Assembly: GCA_964512765.1 (NCBI GenBank)
Contig: CAZEKF010000002.1
Span: forward strand, 62,001 to 126,000
Direction of reading: 5' to 3'
DNA from: GW2011-AR15 sp964512765
GTDB taxonomy: Archaea; Nanobdellota; Nanobdellia; Woesearchaeales; GW2011-AR15
DNA: 64,000 nt
The stretch's first letter is position 1, and each line of letters starts with the position of its first letter. A program made the position numbers and the translations under genes. The notes beneath the pieces are model-generated. The model was not told the DNA's origin. It saw nothing but the letters and a program-made list of their open reading frames with translations, and did no database searches. Below are positions 27,301 to 35,140 of the stretch, one piece after another.

Positions 27301-27870
27301 GTGTATTACGAAGCTACATCTCCAGGACTGAGTTATTTTGGAATTTCTGGCGTGGAAAATCCTGTTGTTGAAACATCTGGAAATGAAACAAGTCAAAATG
27401 ATACAACACCAACAGGAGACGTTGTAAAAGATGACAGTCCAGAGGAAGAAACACCTGCGATTTTAAGCGATACAAAAAAGAAAAAAATAAGTTTTGTAAT
27501 TCCATTTATAGTTATCACTTTAATTATAGTTTTAGTTGCAGGATTTGCATTGTACCAAACAAGCATTTCAGCTGTGTCATCAGACAATGAGTTGAACGAG
27601 TTAAGACAATATGTGTTGAAATGTAAAACACAAGGCATTGCTTCAAATAGTATTAAGGAAGTTTTATTAAAAAATAAATGGGAAGAAACAATAATAGATA
27701 TGGTACTAAACCAGGTTAAAGTCCCTGATGAAGAGATTCAGAAATTATCTGATTACATAACAAAAGCCAAAGAACAAGGAGAAACTGAACAAGCTATTCA
27801 TGATAATTTGAAAAAAGTAGGTTGGCAAGACGAAGTTATTAATGAAGCATTTAAGAAAAAAACTACTTGA
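24358..27870 (+). CDS. Large surface protein: Fn3/Ig repeats, PGF-pre-PGF domain, membrane helix and duplicated cytoplasmic tail
   Basis: The product has 1170 residues with GGAGG 8 nt before the ATG. There is a signal peptide (1-21), then repeated Fn3/Ig-like domains very rich in Asn-x-Ser/Thr glycosylation sequons; the first repeats are clearly paralogous to those of the protease upstream. A PGF-pre-PGF domain lies at about 860-1000 (STKVNQIFAGLDKGQHTMNI to LSYFGISGV). It is followed by an acidic linker, a membrane helix (about 1044-1066) and a cytoplasmic tail of two about 45-residue helical repeats (about 1078-1121 and 1124-1169). It is probably an S-layer or adhesion protein; the tail may dock something inside the cell. 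Confidence 0.85.
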   Translation: MRKKSKILIILFVLLCIAVYANPNITNIMNTSINMTVYEISFNVTDASNATIYYGLSTGNYPNNTTNTSQLMFHNISLTGLSPNTTYYFQINVTNNTGYSNISSELNFTTISDLINPTWSDNTTYPMCPVAYSPTQVYQFNISWDDYNFSNVWIEHNFTSSFVNYSTTANSSGVYYYNYTGLRVGNYSWRMYANDTFSNSNYTTLYNYTVIRANSSFNLTLNGTAGNMSPVQPQGFVFINATLLLGEANLTMYVNGTLTNTSKNITYLVQFNDTGTINVTVIYNQTQNYSSSTKVYYITVNDTLPPHISFNNPTNNSFVNSTSFILNFTTNELATCNFTLNNSYYNNSLVINQTSHNITLNLNESNYNLTVNCTDNVNRTRMSTLNFTVDTTSPVLDISEPISNQVISNFSIELNYSINESYFDSLWYTLNYNTTKYSVTHSMINGSFNISIISFTKPGKQVLVLFGNDSAGNIQSTNVSFYINKTYNITTWLHDLNHSMSNTTSIELFNSSFNNLSNNITMYQNLSLELNFTNITLNVYNFSATNALWDFLFTAEDNSSSFVSLINANVGTHPIDYVYVRNFSLFYNNTNRYYAKVKLPRNSSHYQEIYYCSEDDLSDCAVVSNCTTTAYAINTSTACYNNTANNVYVFVPHLSAVFGANDTTAPTVTVTAPINGSILNYSYSLSLNFTTSESSTCKYLLSKGTYNNLSTASAFITTFNSYNNSYQNISINCTDRYNQSSLSRIYFTVNDTTPPTISDLDSDSTSENITITLTTSEPSNKSSLLIGNVSVSNGTYVTSHFINFSGLTSDRTYDFNITFCDKLGNCNSTKSNETTDPVTTTTTTSTSGGSGSSAGASTKVNQIFAGLDKGQHTMNIVSSAIAFTRMIFTVNKQINTSVLMSVENKDILSDMKELENIVYQYLKVEKSVLKEDDITTVVFKFRVDNTWLNNNNVDPGTITLYRYTTKWDKLSTKKLSEDSSFVYYEATSPGLSYFGISGVENPVVETSGNETSQNDTTPTGDVVKDDSPEEETPAILSDTKKKKISFVIPFIVITLIIVLVAGFALYQTSISAVSSDNELNELRQYVLKCKTQGIASNSIKEVLLKNKWEETIIDMVLNQVKVPDEEIQKLSDYITKAKEQGETEQAIHDNLKKVGWQDEVINEAFKKKTT

Positions 27871-27909
27871 TCTTAATGATACTGAAAATTTATTTTTAGT
27901 CCGTAAAAA

Positions 27910-28359
27910 TCATTTGATTTTTATGATATCTCCTATTGTAAACTTGCTAGCTTTTTTTTCTAATTTCTGTGCCTTGACTTCTTTTTGTTCAACTAATGAA
28001 ATGCCTAACTGCCGCTCTAACTTTCTGGCGAGTTCAATTGATGGCGTGTACGTGCCGGATTCCATTTTATGTATAATTGATTCGCGTTCTGCAAGAAATT
28101 TGGCAAACTCTTTTTGTTTAAGGCCCATTTTTTCACGTTTTTTTCTAATAAGTCTTGGATATTCCTGGGTAATTATTTGAATAATTTCAGTGTCTTGCTT
28201 TTTTGTTGGCATTATTTTTTGCATTATCCTTTTTGCCACAGGTTTTTTAACTTTCTGGCCAAATGATGAACATTGTTTACATACTTTAAGTTCAACACCT
28301 TCTACTAAAGAAAGAACTAATTTACCTTCAGAACCGCACATTTCACAATTACCCATCAT
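27910..28359 (-). CDS. mbf1: Multiprotein bridging factor 1 (MBF1)-type regulator
   Basis: The product has 149 residues. The N-terminal zinc ribbon CEMCG...CKQCSSFG is followed by a basic linker and an HTH_3/Cro-type helix-turn-helix (about residues 72-128; IRKKREKMGLKQKEFAKFLAERESIIHKMESGTYTPSIELARKLE). This domain order is the archaeal MBF1 arrangement. It touches the start of the upstream methyltransferase gene (1-nt overlap at 28359), so they share a transcript. It probably acts as a transcription or translation-associated factor. Confidence 0.93.
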   Translation of the reverse strand: MMGNCEMCGSEGKLVLSLVEGVELKVCKQCSSFGQKVKKPVAKRIMQKIMPTKKQDTEIIQIITQEYPRLIRKKREKMGLKQKEFAKFLAERESIIHKMESGTYTPSIELARKLERQLGISLVEQKEVKAQKLEKKASKFTIGDIIKIK

Positions 28360-29495
28360 TACCCCCTTGTAAATGTTAGCACATTAAATATTTCTTTTCC
28401 TTGGTTTAACAAATATTGGTTTGTTATTTTAAATTTATGGTTTTCAGCAGACTTATTTAATAACTCATAATCTTTTGATATTATGACTATTTTACCTTTT
28501 TTCTTTAATATGTAATCTGCTTGATAAAACAATTCATTGTAGACTTTTTTTAGTTTGTTTACATCTTTATGTTTCGACATTCTAGGAGGATCTGTTACAA
28601 TTAGATCAACTGAATTTTTATCAAACTTAGTGTCAAGCCATTCAACATCTTTTTTGCTTAAATTAATATCAACACCAGCTAGTTTAGCATTTTTTTGCGT
28701 TGCTTTCAAATACCTTAATTGTGCATCATAGCCATAAATGCTTTTATTTTCAGTTTTTTTATCATGTTTTTTAAAGAATTTTTTTTCAATTTTTTTAAAG
28801 AAATCAAACTTTGTGAAAAATAACTTATCTTTGTTATAAAACTGTACAGGAAAATTTGTTGCATGTAATGCAGCTTCAATAACAATGATTCCTGAACCCA
28901 TGAATGGGTCTATTAAGATTTCTTTACCAGTGAACCCAGATTCTTTTACTATAACATAACCAGAAGTGCCTTTTAATGACTCTGGATGGTTAAATATTTT
29001 GTACTGCCTTTTTGCTAATTCAATGCCTGAGAAATCTACTCCAAAATAACCTTTGTTTTCATGAATGTAAATGAAAAAGATTACATTTGGATCATCGTAA
29101 TCAGGTTTTGACTTTTTTTTTGATGTTTCAAATAATAATTTTGTAGTTTGAGCTGCAATATCAACACTTCTGAAGTCATGTTTTCCTAATCTTTGCGATT
29201 CAACTTTGTATGTTTCTAATAACCAATCTTTAAAATTTGTTTTTTCTAATGCTTTTTTTAGGTTTTTAAAAGATTTTTCTAATGATTCCTCTACTTTGAA
29301 TTCTGCTAATAAGAGTAATGCTTTGTTAATAGACTGTACTTTGTAACAGATTGTACAGAGATCTATTTTACTTTTTATTTCAAATTTAACTATAGTCTCT
29401 TCTTGCTTAATTTTTGTAGCTTTGACTAACTCAGACAATTCTTTTGCTGCTATATGTTCAGCTCCTTTGTTAGTTGTTACAATTGCTTTATGCAT
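28359..29495 (-). CDS. THUMP-domain RNA methyltransferase (Trm14/Trm-G10-like)
   Basis: The product has 378 residues. The N-terminal about 160 residues include a THUMP-type RNA-binding region (KVESQRLGKHDFRSVDIAAQTTKLLFE). The C-terminal Rossmann methyltransferase has LIDPFMGSGIIVIEAAL (about 195-210), IYGYDAQLRYLKATQKNAKLAG and motif IV TDPPRMSKHK. Relatives form N2-methylguanosine in tRNA. The usual DPPY/NPPY aromatic is replaced by Arg here, so the target may differ. It is upstream of mbf1 in one transcript. Confidence 0.85.
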   Translation of the reverse strand: MHKAIVTTNKGAEHIAAKELSELVKATKIKQEETIVKFEIKSKIDLCTICYKVQSINKALLLLAEFKVEESLEKSFKNLKKALEKTNFKDWLLETYKVESQRLGKHDFRSVDIAAQTTKLLFETSKKKSKPDYDDPNVIFFIYIHENKGYFGVDFSGIELAKRQYKIFNHPESLKGTSGYVIVKESGFTGKEILIDPFMGSGIIVIEAALHATNFPVQFYNKDKLFFTKFDFFKKIEKKFFKKHDKKTENKSIYGYDAQLRYLKATQKNAKLAGVDINLSKKDVEWLDTKFDKNSVDLIVTDPPRMSKHKDVNKLKKVYNELFYQADYILKKKGKIVIISKDYELLNKSAENHKFKITNQYLLNQGKEIFNVLTFTRG

Positions 29496-29526
29496 GTTTC
29501 AAAGAAATCTAAAGCTGTTTTTAATA

Positions 29527-31959
29527 CTATCCCAGAATCTTAGCAGCGTCAGCTACTTTATCTCCTTGGTTCATACGCATTAACCGTACGCCTTGAGTGT
29601 TTCTACTTATAACAGAAATAAATTTGCTGCTTGTTCTAATGACTTGGCCGTTTACACTAATTAACATTAACTCGTCTTCGTCAGTAACAGATTTAATGAC
29701 TACAACACCACCATTTCTTTCACTGGTTTTAATATTAATAACACCACTACCGCCCCGATTGATTAACCTGTAATCTTTTATTTGAGTACGTTTACCATAA
29801 CCGTTTTCAGTGACTGTTAATAGAGTTTTATCTTCTTCAGCAACTACCATTCCAACTACTCTATCACCTTTTTTCTTTAACCTGATACCACGTACACCCA
29901 TTGAATGTCTGCTGACTGGTCGAACATCTGTTTCATTAAACCGTACAGCCATTCCGTTTTTAGTAGCTAGTATCAATTGTTTAGTACCATCTGTTTTAAC
30001 AACACTTATAACATCATCACCAGGTCTTAAATTAATTGCCCAGATACCGCCTTGTCTTGGTCTAGAGTAAGCTTTTAGTTTAGTTTTTTTAACTAACCCT
30101 TTAGCAGTTGCAAACACCAAATGTTCATTTTCACTAAATTCTTTAACAGGTATAACTGCAGATATTTTTTCATCTTGTGCCAAGCCAACTAAATTAACAA
30201 TAGCTTTACCTTTTGAATATCTGCCAACTTCAGGTATTCTATAAACTTTATTCCAATACACTTTACCTTTGTTTGTGAATGTTAACAAGTAAGAGTGTGT
30301 GTTTGCTATGAATAAATGTTCTAAGAAATCTTCTTCTTTAGTTTCTGCTCCTCTAACACCTTTCCCACCTCTATGCTGTTGTTTATACTCGTCTAGTGCC
30401 ATTCTTTTAATATATCCGGAATGGCTAATAGTAATAACAACATCTTCTTCATCAATTAAATCTTCAATGTCAATGTCATCTTCATACTCAATTATCTCTG
30501 TTCTACGATCATCACCGTATTTTTCTATTAATTCTTCTTGTTCTTTGATAATAATTTGTAATATCTTATTTTTATCAGATAATATACTTTCAAGCTCGTC
30601 AATTAAATCTAACAACTGTTTTTGTTCATCTTTAATTTTTTGCTGTTCTAATGCAGATAATCGTTGCAACCGCATGTCAAGGATTGCTTTAGCTTGTTCT
30701 TCGCTTAACTCATAACTTTCAATTAAATTAGATTTAGCTTCATCAGCAGATTTAGACTTTTTGATTAGTGCAATAACTTTGTCAATGTTTTGCAACGCAA
30801 TAATTAACCCTTGTAAAATATGCGCACGTGCTTTTGCTTTTTTTAGGTTAAATGTAGTTCTTTTGGTTATTATATCAACCCTGTGTTCAACATGATGTTC
30901 TAATAAACTCTTTATGTTCAAAGTTTTAGGAATATTATTTACTAATGCTAAGAACCGTACACCGAAACTTGTCTGTAATCTTGTATGTTTATACAATTGG
31001 TTCATTACAATTTCAGGGTTAGAATCACGTTTTAATGTAATAACAACCCGCATACCGTCTCGATCAGATTCATCTCGTAACTCAGAAATGTCAGTTATTA
31101 TTTTTTTTCTAACAAGATCAGCAATGCTTTGTAATAACAATGATTTATTTACCATGTACGGTATTTCTCTAACTATCAAAGAAACTTTGTTTTTCTTTTC
31201 TTCAATTTCTATCTTTGCTCTGAGTTTCACACCGCCTTTACCTGTTGTATAAGCTTGCCTTGCACCTGTCTGGCCTAGTAATAATCCACCTGTTGGGAAA
31301 TCTGGTCCAGTGATAACTTCTGTTAACTGGTTAATTGAGATTTCAGGGTTTTCAATGGTCATGATAATTGCACGGCATACTTCTTTTAAATTATGCGGTG
31401 GTATGTTAGTTGCCATGCCAACTGCAATACCTGATGAACCGTTTACTAGTAAATTCGGTATTTTGCTTGGTAAAATAACAGGTTCTTGTAATGATCCGTC
31501 AAAATTATCTTGAAATGCAACTGTTTCTTTTTCAATGTCCTGAATTATGTCTGAAGATATCTTTTGCATTCTTGCTTCTGTATATCTCATAGCAGCTGCA
31601 GAATCACCGTCAATACTACCAAAATTACCTTGGCCCTGGACTAAAGGATATCTTAATGACCATTCCTGGCCCATTCTTACCAATGCATCATATACACTTG
31701 AATCACCATGTGGATGGTATTTACCTAAAGTTTCCCCTACTATTCTTGCACATTTTTTAAAAGATTTACCAAATTCTAAGCCTAAATCACGCATTGCAAA
31801 CAATATTCGTCTATGTACTGGTTTAAGTCCATCTCTTACATCTGGCAATGCCCTGGATACTATAACAGACATAGCATAATCTAGAAAATCTGACTTAAGC
31901 TCGTCTTCAATAACAGCAGGTATTATCCTCTCAGTCTCGTTAGTATTTTCTTCAGACAT
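29527..31959 (-). CDS. gyrA: DNA gyrase subunit A
   Basis: A full-length 810-residue bacterial-type GyrA, the breakage-reunion subunit that, with GyrB, introduces negative supercoils. The winged-helix active site has AAAMRYTEARM with catalytic Tyr126. The N-terminal signature LPDVRDGLKPVHRRILFAM and the coiled-coil tower (about 370-490) are in place. The C-terminal beta-pinwheel contains the GyrA box QHRGGKG, distinguishing gyrase from topoisomerase IV. gyrB is not in the window. Its presence suggests ancient transfer from bacteria. TATA-like TTTATATATAC is at about 32022-32032 on the minus strand. Confidence 0.97.
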   Translation of the reverse strand: MSEENTNETERIIPAVIEDELKSDFLDYAMSVIVSRALPDVRDGLKPVHRRILFAMRDLGLEFGKSFKKCARIVGETLGKYHPHGDSSVYDALVRMGQEWSLRYPLVQGQGNFGSIDGDSAAAMRYTEARMQKISSDIIQDIEKETVAFQDNFDGSLQEPVILPSKIPNLLVNGSSGIAVGMATNIPPHNLKEVCRAIIMTIENPEISINQLTEVITGPDFPTGGLLLGQTGARQAYTTGKGGVKLRAKIEIEEKKNKVSLIVREIPYMVNKSLLLQSIADLVRKKIITDISELRDESDRDGMRVVITLKRDSNPEIVMNQLYKHTRLQTSFGVRFLALVNNIPKTLNIKSLLEHHVEHRVDIITKRTTFNLKKAKARAHILQGLIIALQNIDKVIALIKKSKSADEAKSNLIESYELSEEQAKAILDMRLQRLSALEQQKIKDEQKQLLDLIDELESILSDKNKILQIIIKEQEELIEKYGDDRRTEIIEYEDDIDIEDLIDEEDVVITISHSGYIKRMALDEYKQQHRGGKGVRGAETKEEDFLEHLFIANTHSYLLTFTNKGKVYWNKVYRIPEVGRYSKGKAIVNLVGLAQDEKISAVIPVKEFSENEHLVFATAKGLVKKTKLKAYSRPRQGGIWAINLRPGDDVISVVKTDGTKQLILATKNGMAVRFNETDVRPVSRHSMGVRGIRLKKKGDRVVGMVVAEEDKTLLTVTENGYGKRTQIKDYRLINRGGSGVINIKTSERNGGVVVIKSVTDEDELMLISVNGQVIRTSSKFISVISRNTQGVRLMRMNQGDKVADAAKILG

Positions 31960-32029
31960 TTTAATATTAAATTTAGCTTAGAAAAATAAGCTATTTCTCG
32001 TCTATAAAATATAATATTTAAGTATATAT

Positions 32030-32052
32030 AAACCTTTTGGTGAAAAAGGTTT
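32030..32052 (-). promoter_or_regulatory. 9-bp inverted repeat overlapping the gyrA promoter
   Basis: AAACCTTTT (32030-32038) and AAAAGGTTT (32044-32052) form a perfect 9-bp inverted repeat. Its edge merges with the gyrA TATA-like box on the minus strand, where the BRE should lie. It may be a regulator site or a promoter-region cruciform sensitive to supercoiling; both are inference. No other gene uses this region. Confidence 0.4.
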
Positions 32053-32154
32053 GTATGTCTGAAAAAGCTTGCTTATTCAATGTTTAAAAATATATCAGTA
32101 GAAATAAAGAAATTAATAAAAAAATTGTTTTATGGATTAAGATAAAGGCCGAAC

Positions 32155-32180
32155 ATACCTGTTGATATGTCAATAGGTAT
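32155..32180. repeat. 11-bp hairpin in the gap between gyrA and its upstream neighbour
   Basis: ATACCTGTTGA (32155-32165) pairs with TCAATAGGTAT (32170-32180) around TATG, with one G-T pair. It is not followed by a T-run on either strand, so a simple terminator is doubtful. The 285-nt intergenic region 31960-32244 holds nothing else that I recognise as coding. Confidence 0.4.
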
Positions 32181-32244
32181 TATTCCAATACAACTTATTT
32201 TATATGGCCATTGTAATTAATATTGAATACTAGTGTACACAAAC

Positions 32245-32787
32245 TTATTTTCTTGTGTATATTGGTTCATGCCTTAGATGTAATCCTAAAGTAATATCAT
32301 CCAAACGAATTTTTTCTTCGCCGTGCTCAATTAAGTTTTCGTAAAGAATCTCTCCATTTGTTCTAGCACCACGATATACAGTTATAGGTTTTGAAGGAAC
32401 ATTTACACTATATTGATTGAATTCTTCTAAACCAATACCTACCAAATTAAATCCGGGTATTGAATCATATTCTGATAAAGAAACCTCTCCAATAGCTTCA
32501 CTGAGTGTAGTTGATGGTTGAAAAACTCTTCTTGTTACATCTATCTCTTCAGAATCAATGTGTCTTGATGCAAGTTGTCTAATTCTATCAAGTCTATACA
32601 AGGGCGTATCTAAGGGCATATTCCCTAAATTCCAAGGGTCTAAGGGATTAACTTTTTCTTCAAAATCATGTGCCCTAACACCATTCCAATTAATTACTGG
32701 AATAATTATATATTCACTTGTTTCATGGTTAAAAAATGGTACTCTAATTTTAAAGGGCTTTCTTTGTTCTAGTTGTAATACATTCAT
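32245..32787 (-). CDS. Unknown soluble protein
   Basis: The product has 180 residues with a GGTGATG-type site before the ATG (RBS GGTGA 10 nt upstream). It is mixed alpha/beta and mildly acidic, with no Cys, no signal peptide and no membrane segment. Segments such as KPITVYRGARTNGEILYENLI are noticeable, but I do not recognise the family. It is divergent from the tandem-Lrp regulator gene, whose half-sites (ATTTGTTA) extend towards this gene's promoter, so it may be a target of that regulator. Confidence 0.6.
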   Translation of the reverse strand: MNVLQLEQRKPFKIRVPFFNHETSEYIIIPVINWNGVRAHDFEEKVNPLDPWNLGNMPLDTPLYRLDRIRQLASRHIDSEEIDVTRRVFQPSTTLSEAIGEVSLSEYDSIPGFNLVGIGLEEFNQYSVNVPSKPITVYRGARTNGEILYENLIEHGEEKIRLDDITLGLHLRHEPIYTRK

Positions 32788-32861
32788 TTTTCATCACCTT
32801 TGTTTTATTTGTTACAACTAAGAAGTAGTTTACAAATATATAAAATATTTCATCAATTTTT

Positions 32862-32905
32862 TTAACAAATAGTAATATTTATATATAAAAACTTTAATTT
32901 GTTAA
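32862..32905 (+). promoter_or_regulatory. 9-bp inverted repeat flanking the lrp-like gene's TATA box
   Basis: TTAACAAAT (32862-32870) and ATTTGTTAA (32897-32905) are perfectly complementary and bracket TATA-like TATTTATATATAA (32876-32887). The second arm ends 4 nt before the ATG. A further half-site ATTTGTTA is at 32807-32814 near the divergent promoter. This fits autoregulation by the Lrp-type protein; the assignment is inference. Confidence 0.5.
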
Positions 32906-32908
32906 GTA

Positions 32909-33907
32909 ATGAGCTTAATAAAACTGGATTTGAAAGATAAACGAATCTTGAAAGAATTATTTGTAAATGCACGAATGCCTTATTCTACTATAGGAAAAAA
33001 AGTAGGTTTAAGCAAAGAAGTTGTTCATTACAGAGTAAATCGATTGATGAAGATTGGGCTTTTAACAGGATTCAATACAGTTTATGATGTTAAAAGATTC
33101 GGTTGGCAAATCTATTTTGCTTACCTTCAACTAAAAAACTTGGACAATAATAAAGAAAAATCAATAGTAAATATGTTAGTTAATCATCCTAATGTGGCAC
33201 AGGTTGTAAAATGTATAGGGAATTTTGATTTTATCATAAAATTGTTTGTGAAAAATATTTCAGAATTAAACAAGATTATGAAAAATATTGAAAACGATAT
33301 GGATATGAACTTAAAAGATTATGTAGTTGATGTTGTTGAAAATGAAGAACCTATTCCTGCTGCTTATTTATACAGTCCTGTAGAAATGAAACATGAAGAG
33401 AAATCAATTAAAAAAATAACTGAAGAGATTAAAATTGACCAAATAGACATTAAGTTAATGGAACAATTAGCTAAAAAATCTAGAAAATCTCTTTCTGACA
33501 TTGCAAAAGATCTTAATGAACCAAGAGAAAAATTAAAATATCATTTAAAAAAATTAGAAAGATCTCAGATTATATATAAGTACAGGCCTGATAATTGGGT
33601 TGGAAGCAAATCTCTAGGTTACAGCTGGTATTTTGTATTATTAAGGCTAAAATTACTAAGCAATGAGATAAAAAATACGCTTGTATCTTATATTTCAAAC
33701 CTTCAATTTGTTACCTATTACTATGAACTAACAGGCAGACATGATTTTGGCTTTGAAATAAGAATGAAAACAGGCGATGAACTCAATGAAGTCCTGATGG
33801 AAATCAGAAAAATATTAGGTGAAAACTTGAAAAGACATGATCTATCTTTAGTTCTAAAAGAACCTAAGTATACATACTTCCCAGAATGTCTTAAACAAAA
33901 CATTTAA
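32909..33907 (+). CDS. Tandem Lrp/AsnC-type transcription regulator
   Basis: The product has 332 residues built of two Lrp-like units. Unit 1 is a winged helix (LDLKDKRILKELFVNARMPYSTIGKKVGLSKEVVHYRVNRL, residues 5-48) and a RAM-like ligand domain (about 65-150). Unit 2 starts at about 182 (IDIKLMEQLAKKSRKSLSDIAKDL) and repeats the plan. Classic Lrp proteins have one unit of about 150 residues, so this is an internal duplication or fusion that could give a pseudo-dimer. It lies directly upstream of the PadR-ABC operon in the same direction. Confidence 0.88.
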   Translation: MSLIKLDLKDKRILKELFVNARMPYSTIGKKVGLSKEVVHYRVNRLMKIGLLTGFNTVYDVKRFGWQIYFAYLQLKNLDNNKEKSIVNMLVNHPNVAQVVKCIGNFDFIIKLFVKNISELNKIMKNIENDMDMNLKDYVVDVVENEEPIPAAYLYSPVEMKHEEKSIKKITEEIKIDQIDIKLMEQLAKKSRKSLSDIAKDLNEPREKLKYHLKKLERSQIIYKYRPDNWVGSKSLGYSWYFVLLRLKLLSNEIKNTLVSYISNLQFVTYYYELTGRHDFGFEIRMKTGDELNEVLMEIRKILGENLKRHDLSLVLKEPKYTYFPECLKQNI

Positions 33908-33926
33908 ATACTTCTATCGGAACCAA

Positions 33927-33944
33927 CATATCGTTAGCGATATG
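33927..33944 (+). promoter_or_regulatory. Candidate PadR operator
   Basis: CATATCG-TTAG-CGATATG is a perfect inverted repeat that ends on the ATG of the padR-like gene. TATA-like ATTTAAATA lies at 33902-33910, so the repeat covers the expected transcription start, a good position for repression by the PadR protein encoded immediately after. Confidence 0.55.
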
Positions 33945-34436
33945 ATACGAGGCCATTTAAAATTATTAGTATTGAAGTTTCTTAATAAAAAACCTATGTC
34001 AGGTTATACTTTAATGGACAATATTGAAGAAATGACAGGATCAAGACCTAGCCCAGGTTCTATTTATCCTTTATTAGATAATCTATCAAATGAAAAACTT
34101 GTCAGTGTTAAGAAAGAAGGTAAAACTAAGATCTATTCACTAACAAAAAAAGGTAACTTAAAAGTACAACAATTAAAAAAGAAAAAAAAAGAAATTGTTG
34201 ACAAAGTATCAGGTTTAATGCAAATACTTGGCAATGTATGTGACAAACACGAATCAAAATTTTTCATGCAAATGTTTGAGCATATGAAAACTGGAAAAAT
34301 ACCGTTTGTTCATTTAGAACCTGAAATAACTGAGTTAAGAAACATAATTGCTGAGAAAGCTAGCAAAAAGAATATAAACACGAAAAAAACAAAACAAATA
34401 TTAAAAAAAGCTGCAAAGCAAATCAAGGAAATGTAA
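33942..34436 (+). CDS. PadR-family transcription regulator
   Basis: The product has 164 residues. The N-terminal winged helix has the PadR pattern (LKLLVLKFLNKKPMSGYTLMDNIEE, PSPGSIYPLLDNLSNEKLVSV, KTKIYSLTKKGNLKV; residues 4-80), followed by a helical dimerisation tail. PadR proteins typically repress drug or stress efflux genes. The ABC ATPase gene starts 2 nt after its stop, so this is the first gene of the export operon. It is probably leaderless, with an operator-like palindrome at its start. Confidence 0.93.
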   Translation: MIRGHLKLLVLKFLNKKPMSGYTLMDNIEEMTGSRPSPGSIYPLLDNLSNEKLVSVKKEGKTKIYSLTKKGNLKVQQLKKKKKEIVDKVSGLMQILGNVCDKHESKFFMQMFEHMKTGKIPFVHLEPEITELRNIIAEKASKKNINTKKTKQILKKAAKQIKEM

Positions 34437-34438
34437 AC

Positions 34439-35131
34439 ATGAAAAAAAAGACAATTATCAAACTTAACAATGTCTGGAAAACTTACAAAATGGGCGAAGT
34501 AGAAGTACATGCACTTAGAGGATTAGATTTAGAAGTTAAAGAAGGTGAATTTTTAGCTATCCAAGGAGCCTCTGGATCAGGAAAATCAACAGCAATGAAC
34601 TTAATTGGATGTTTAGACATTCCAAGTAAAGGTAAGATACATTTAGATGGTCAGGACATATCACAATTAGAAGAATCTGATTTAGCGCAAATCCGTGGTA
34701 GAAGAATAGGTTTTGTGTTTCAACAGTTTAATCTAATAAATACATTATCAGCTATTGAAAATGTTACATTGCCAATGATATTTCAAAATATACCACAAGA
34801 ACTTAGAAGAAAGACAGCTATTGATTTGTTGTCAAAAGTAGGTTTGAAAGAAAGATTAGATCATAAACCAACAGAATTATCAGGTGGACAGCAGCAAAGA
34901 GTTGCAATAGCACGATCTTTAGCAGTTGACCCAGATGTCATATTAGCAGACGAACCAACAGGTAATTTGGATACTAAGACAGGCGCGACTGTCATGGATT
35001 TTTTAAAAACATTGCATAAAGAAGGTAAAACAATTGTAATGGTTACACATGATAATAATTTAAGTCGGAGAGCTGAACGAACTGAATACTTACAAGATGG
35101 AAAAATTATTAAACACAAAAGAGAGAGGTAA
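34439..35131 (+). CDS. MacB/LolD-type ABC transporter ATP-binding protein
   Basis: The product has 230 residues, all ATPase. Walker A is GASGSGKST (43-51), the Q-loop is FVFQQFNLI, the signature is LSGGQQQRVAIARSL, Walker B is VILADEPTGNLD and the switch His is in MVTHD. It belongs to the group that works with FtsX/MacB-like permeases and drives mechanotransmission or export rather than substrate flow through the membrane domains. It is downstream of padR and upstream of two MacB-like permeases. Confidence 0.95.
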   Translation: MKKKTIIKLNNVWKTYKMGEVEVHALRGLDLEVKEGEFLAIQGASGSGKSTAMNLIGCLDIPSKGKIHLDGQDISQLEESDLAQIRGRRIGFVFQQFNLINTLSAIENVTLPMIFQNIPQELRRKTAIDLLSKVGLKERLDHKPTELSGGQQQRVAIARSLAVDPDVILADEPTGNLDTKTGATVMDFLKTLHKEGKTIVMVTHDNNLSRRAERTEYLQDGKIIKHKRER

Positions 35132-35140
35132 TGATTAAAG

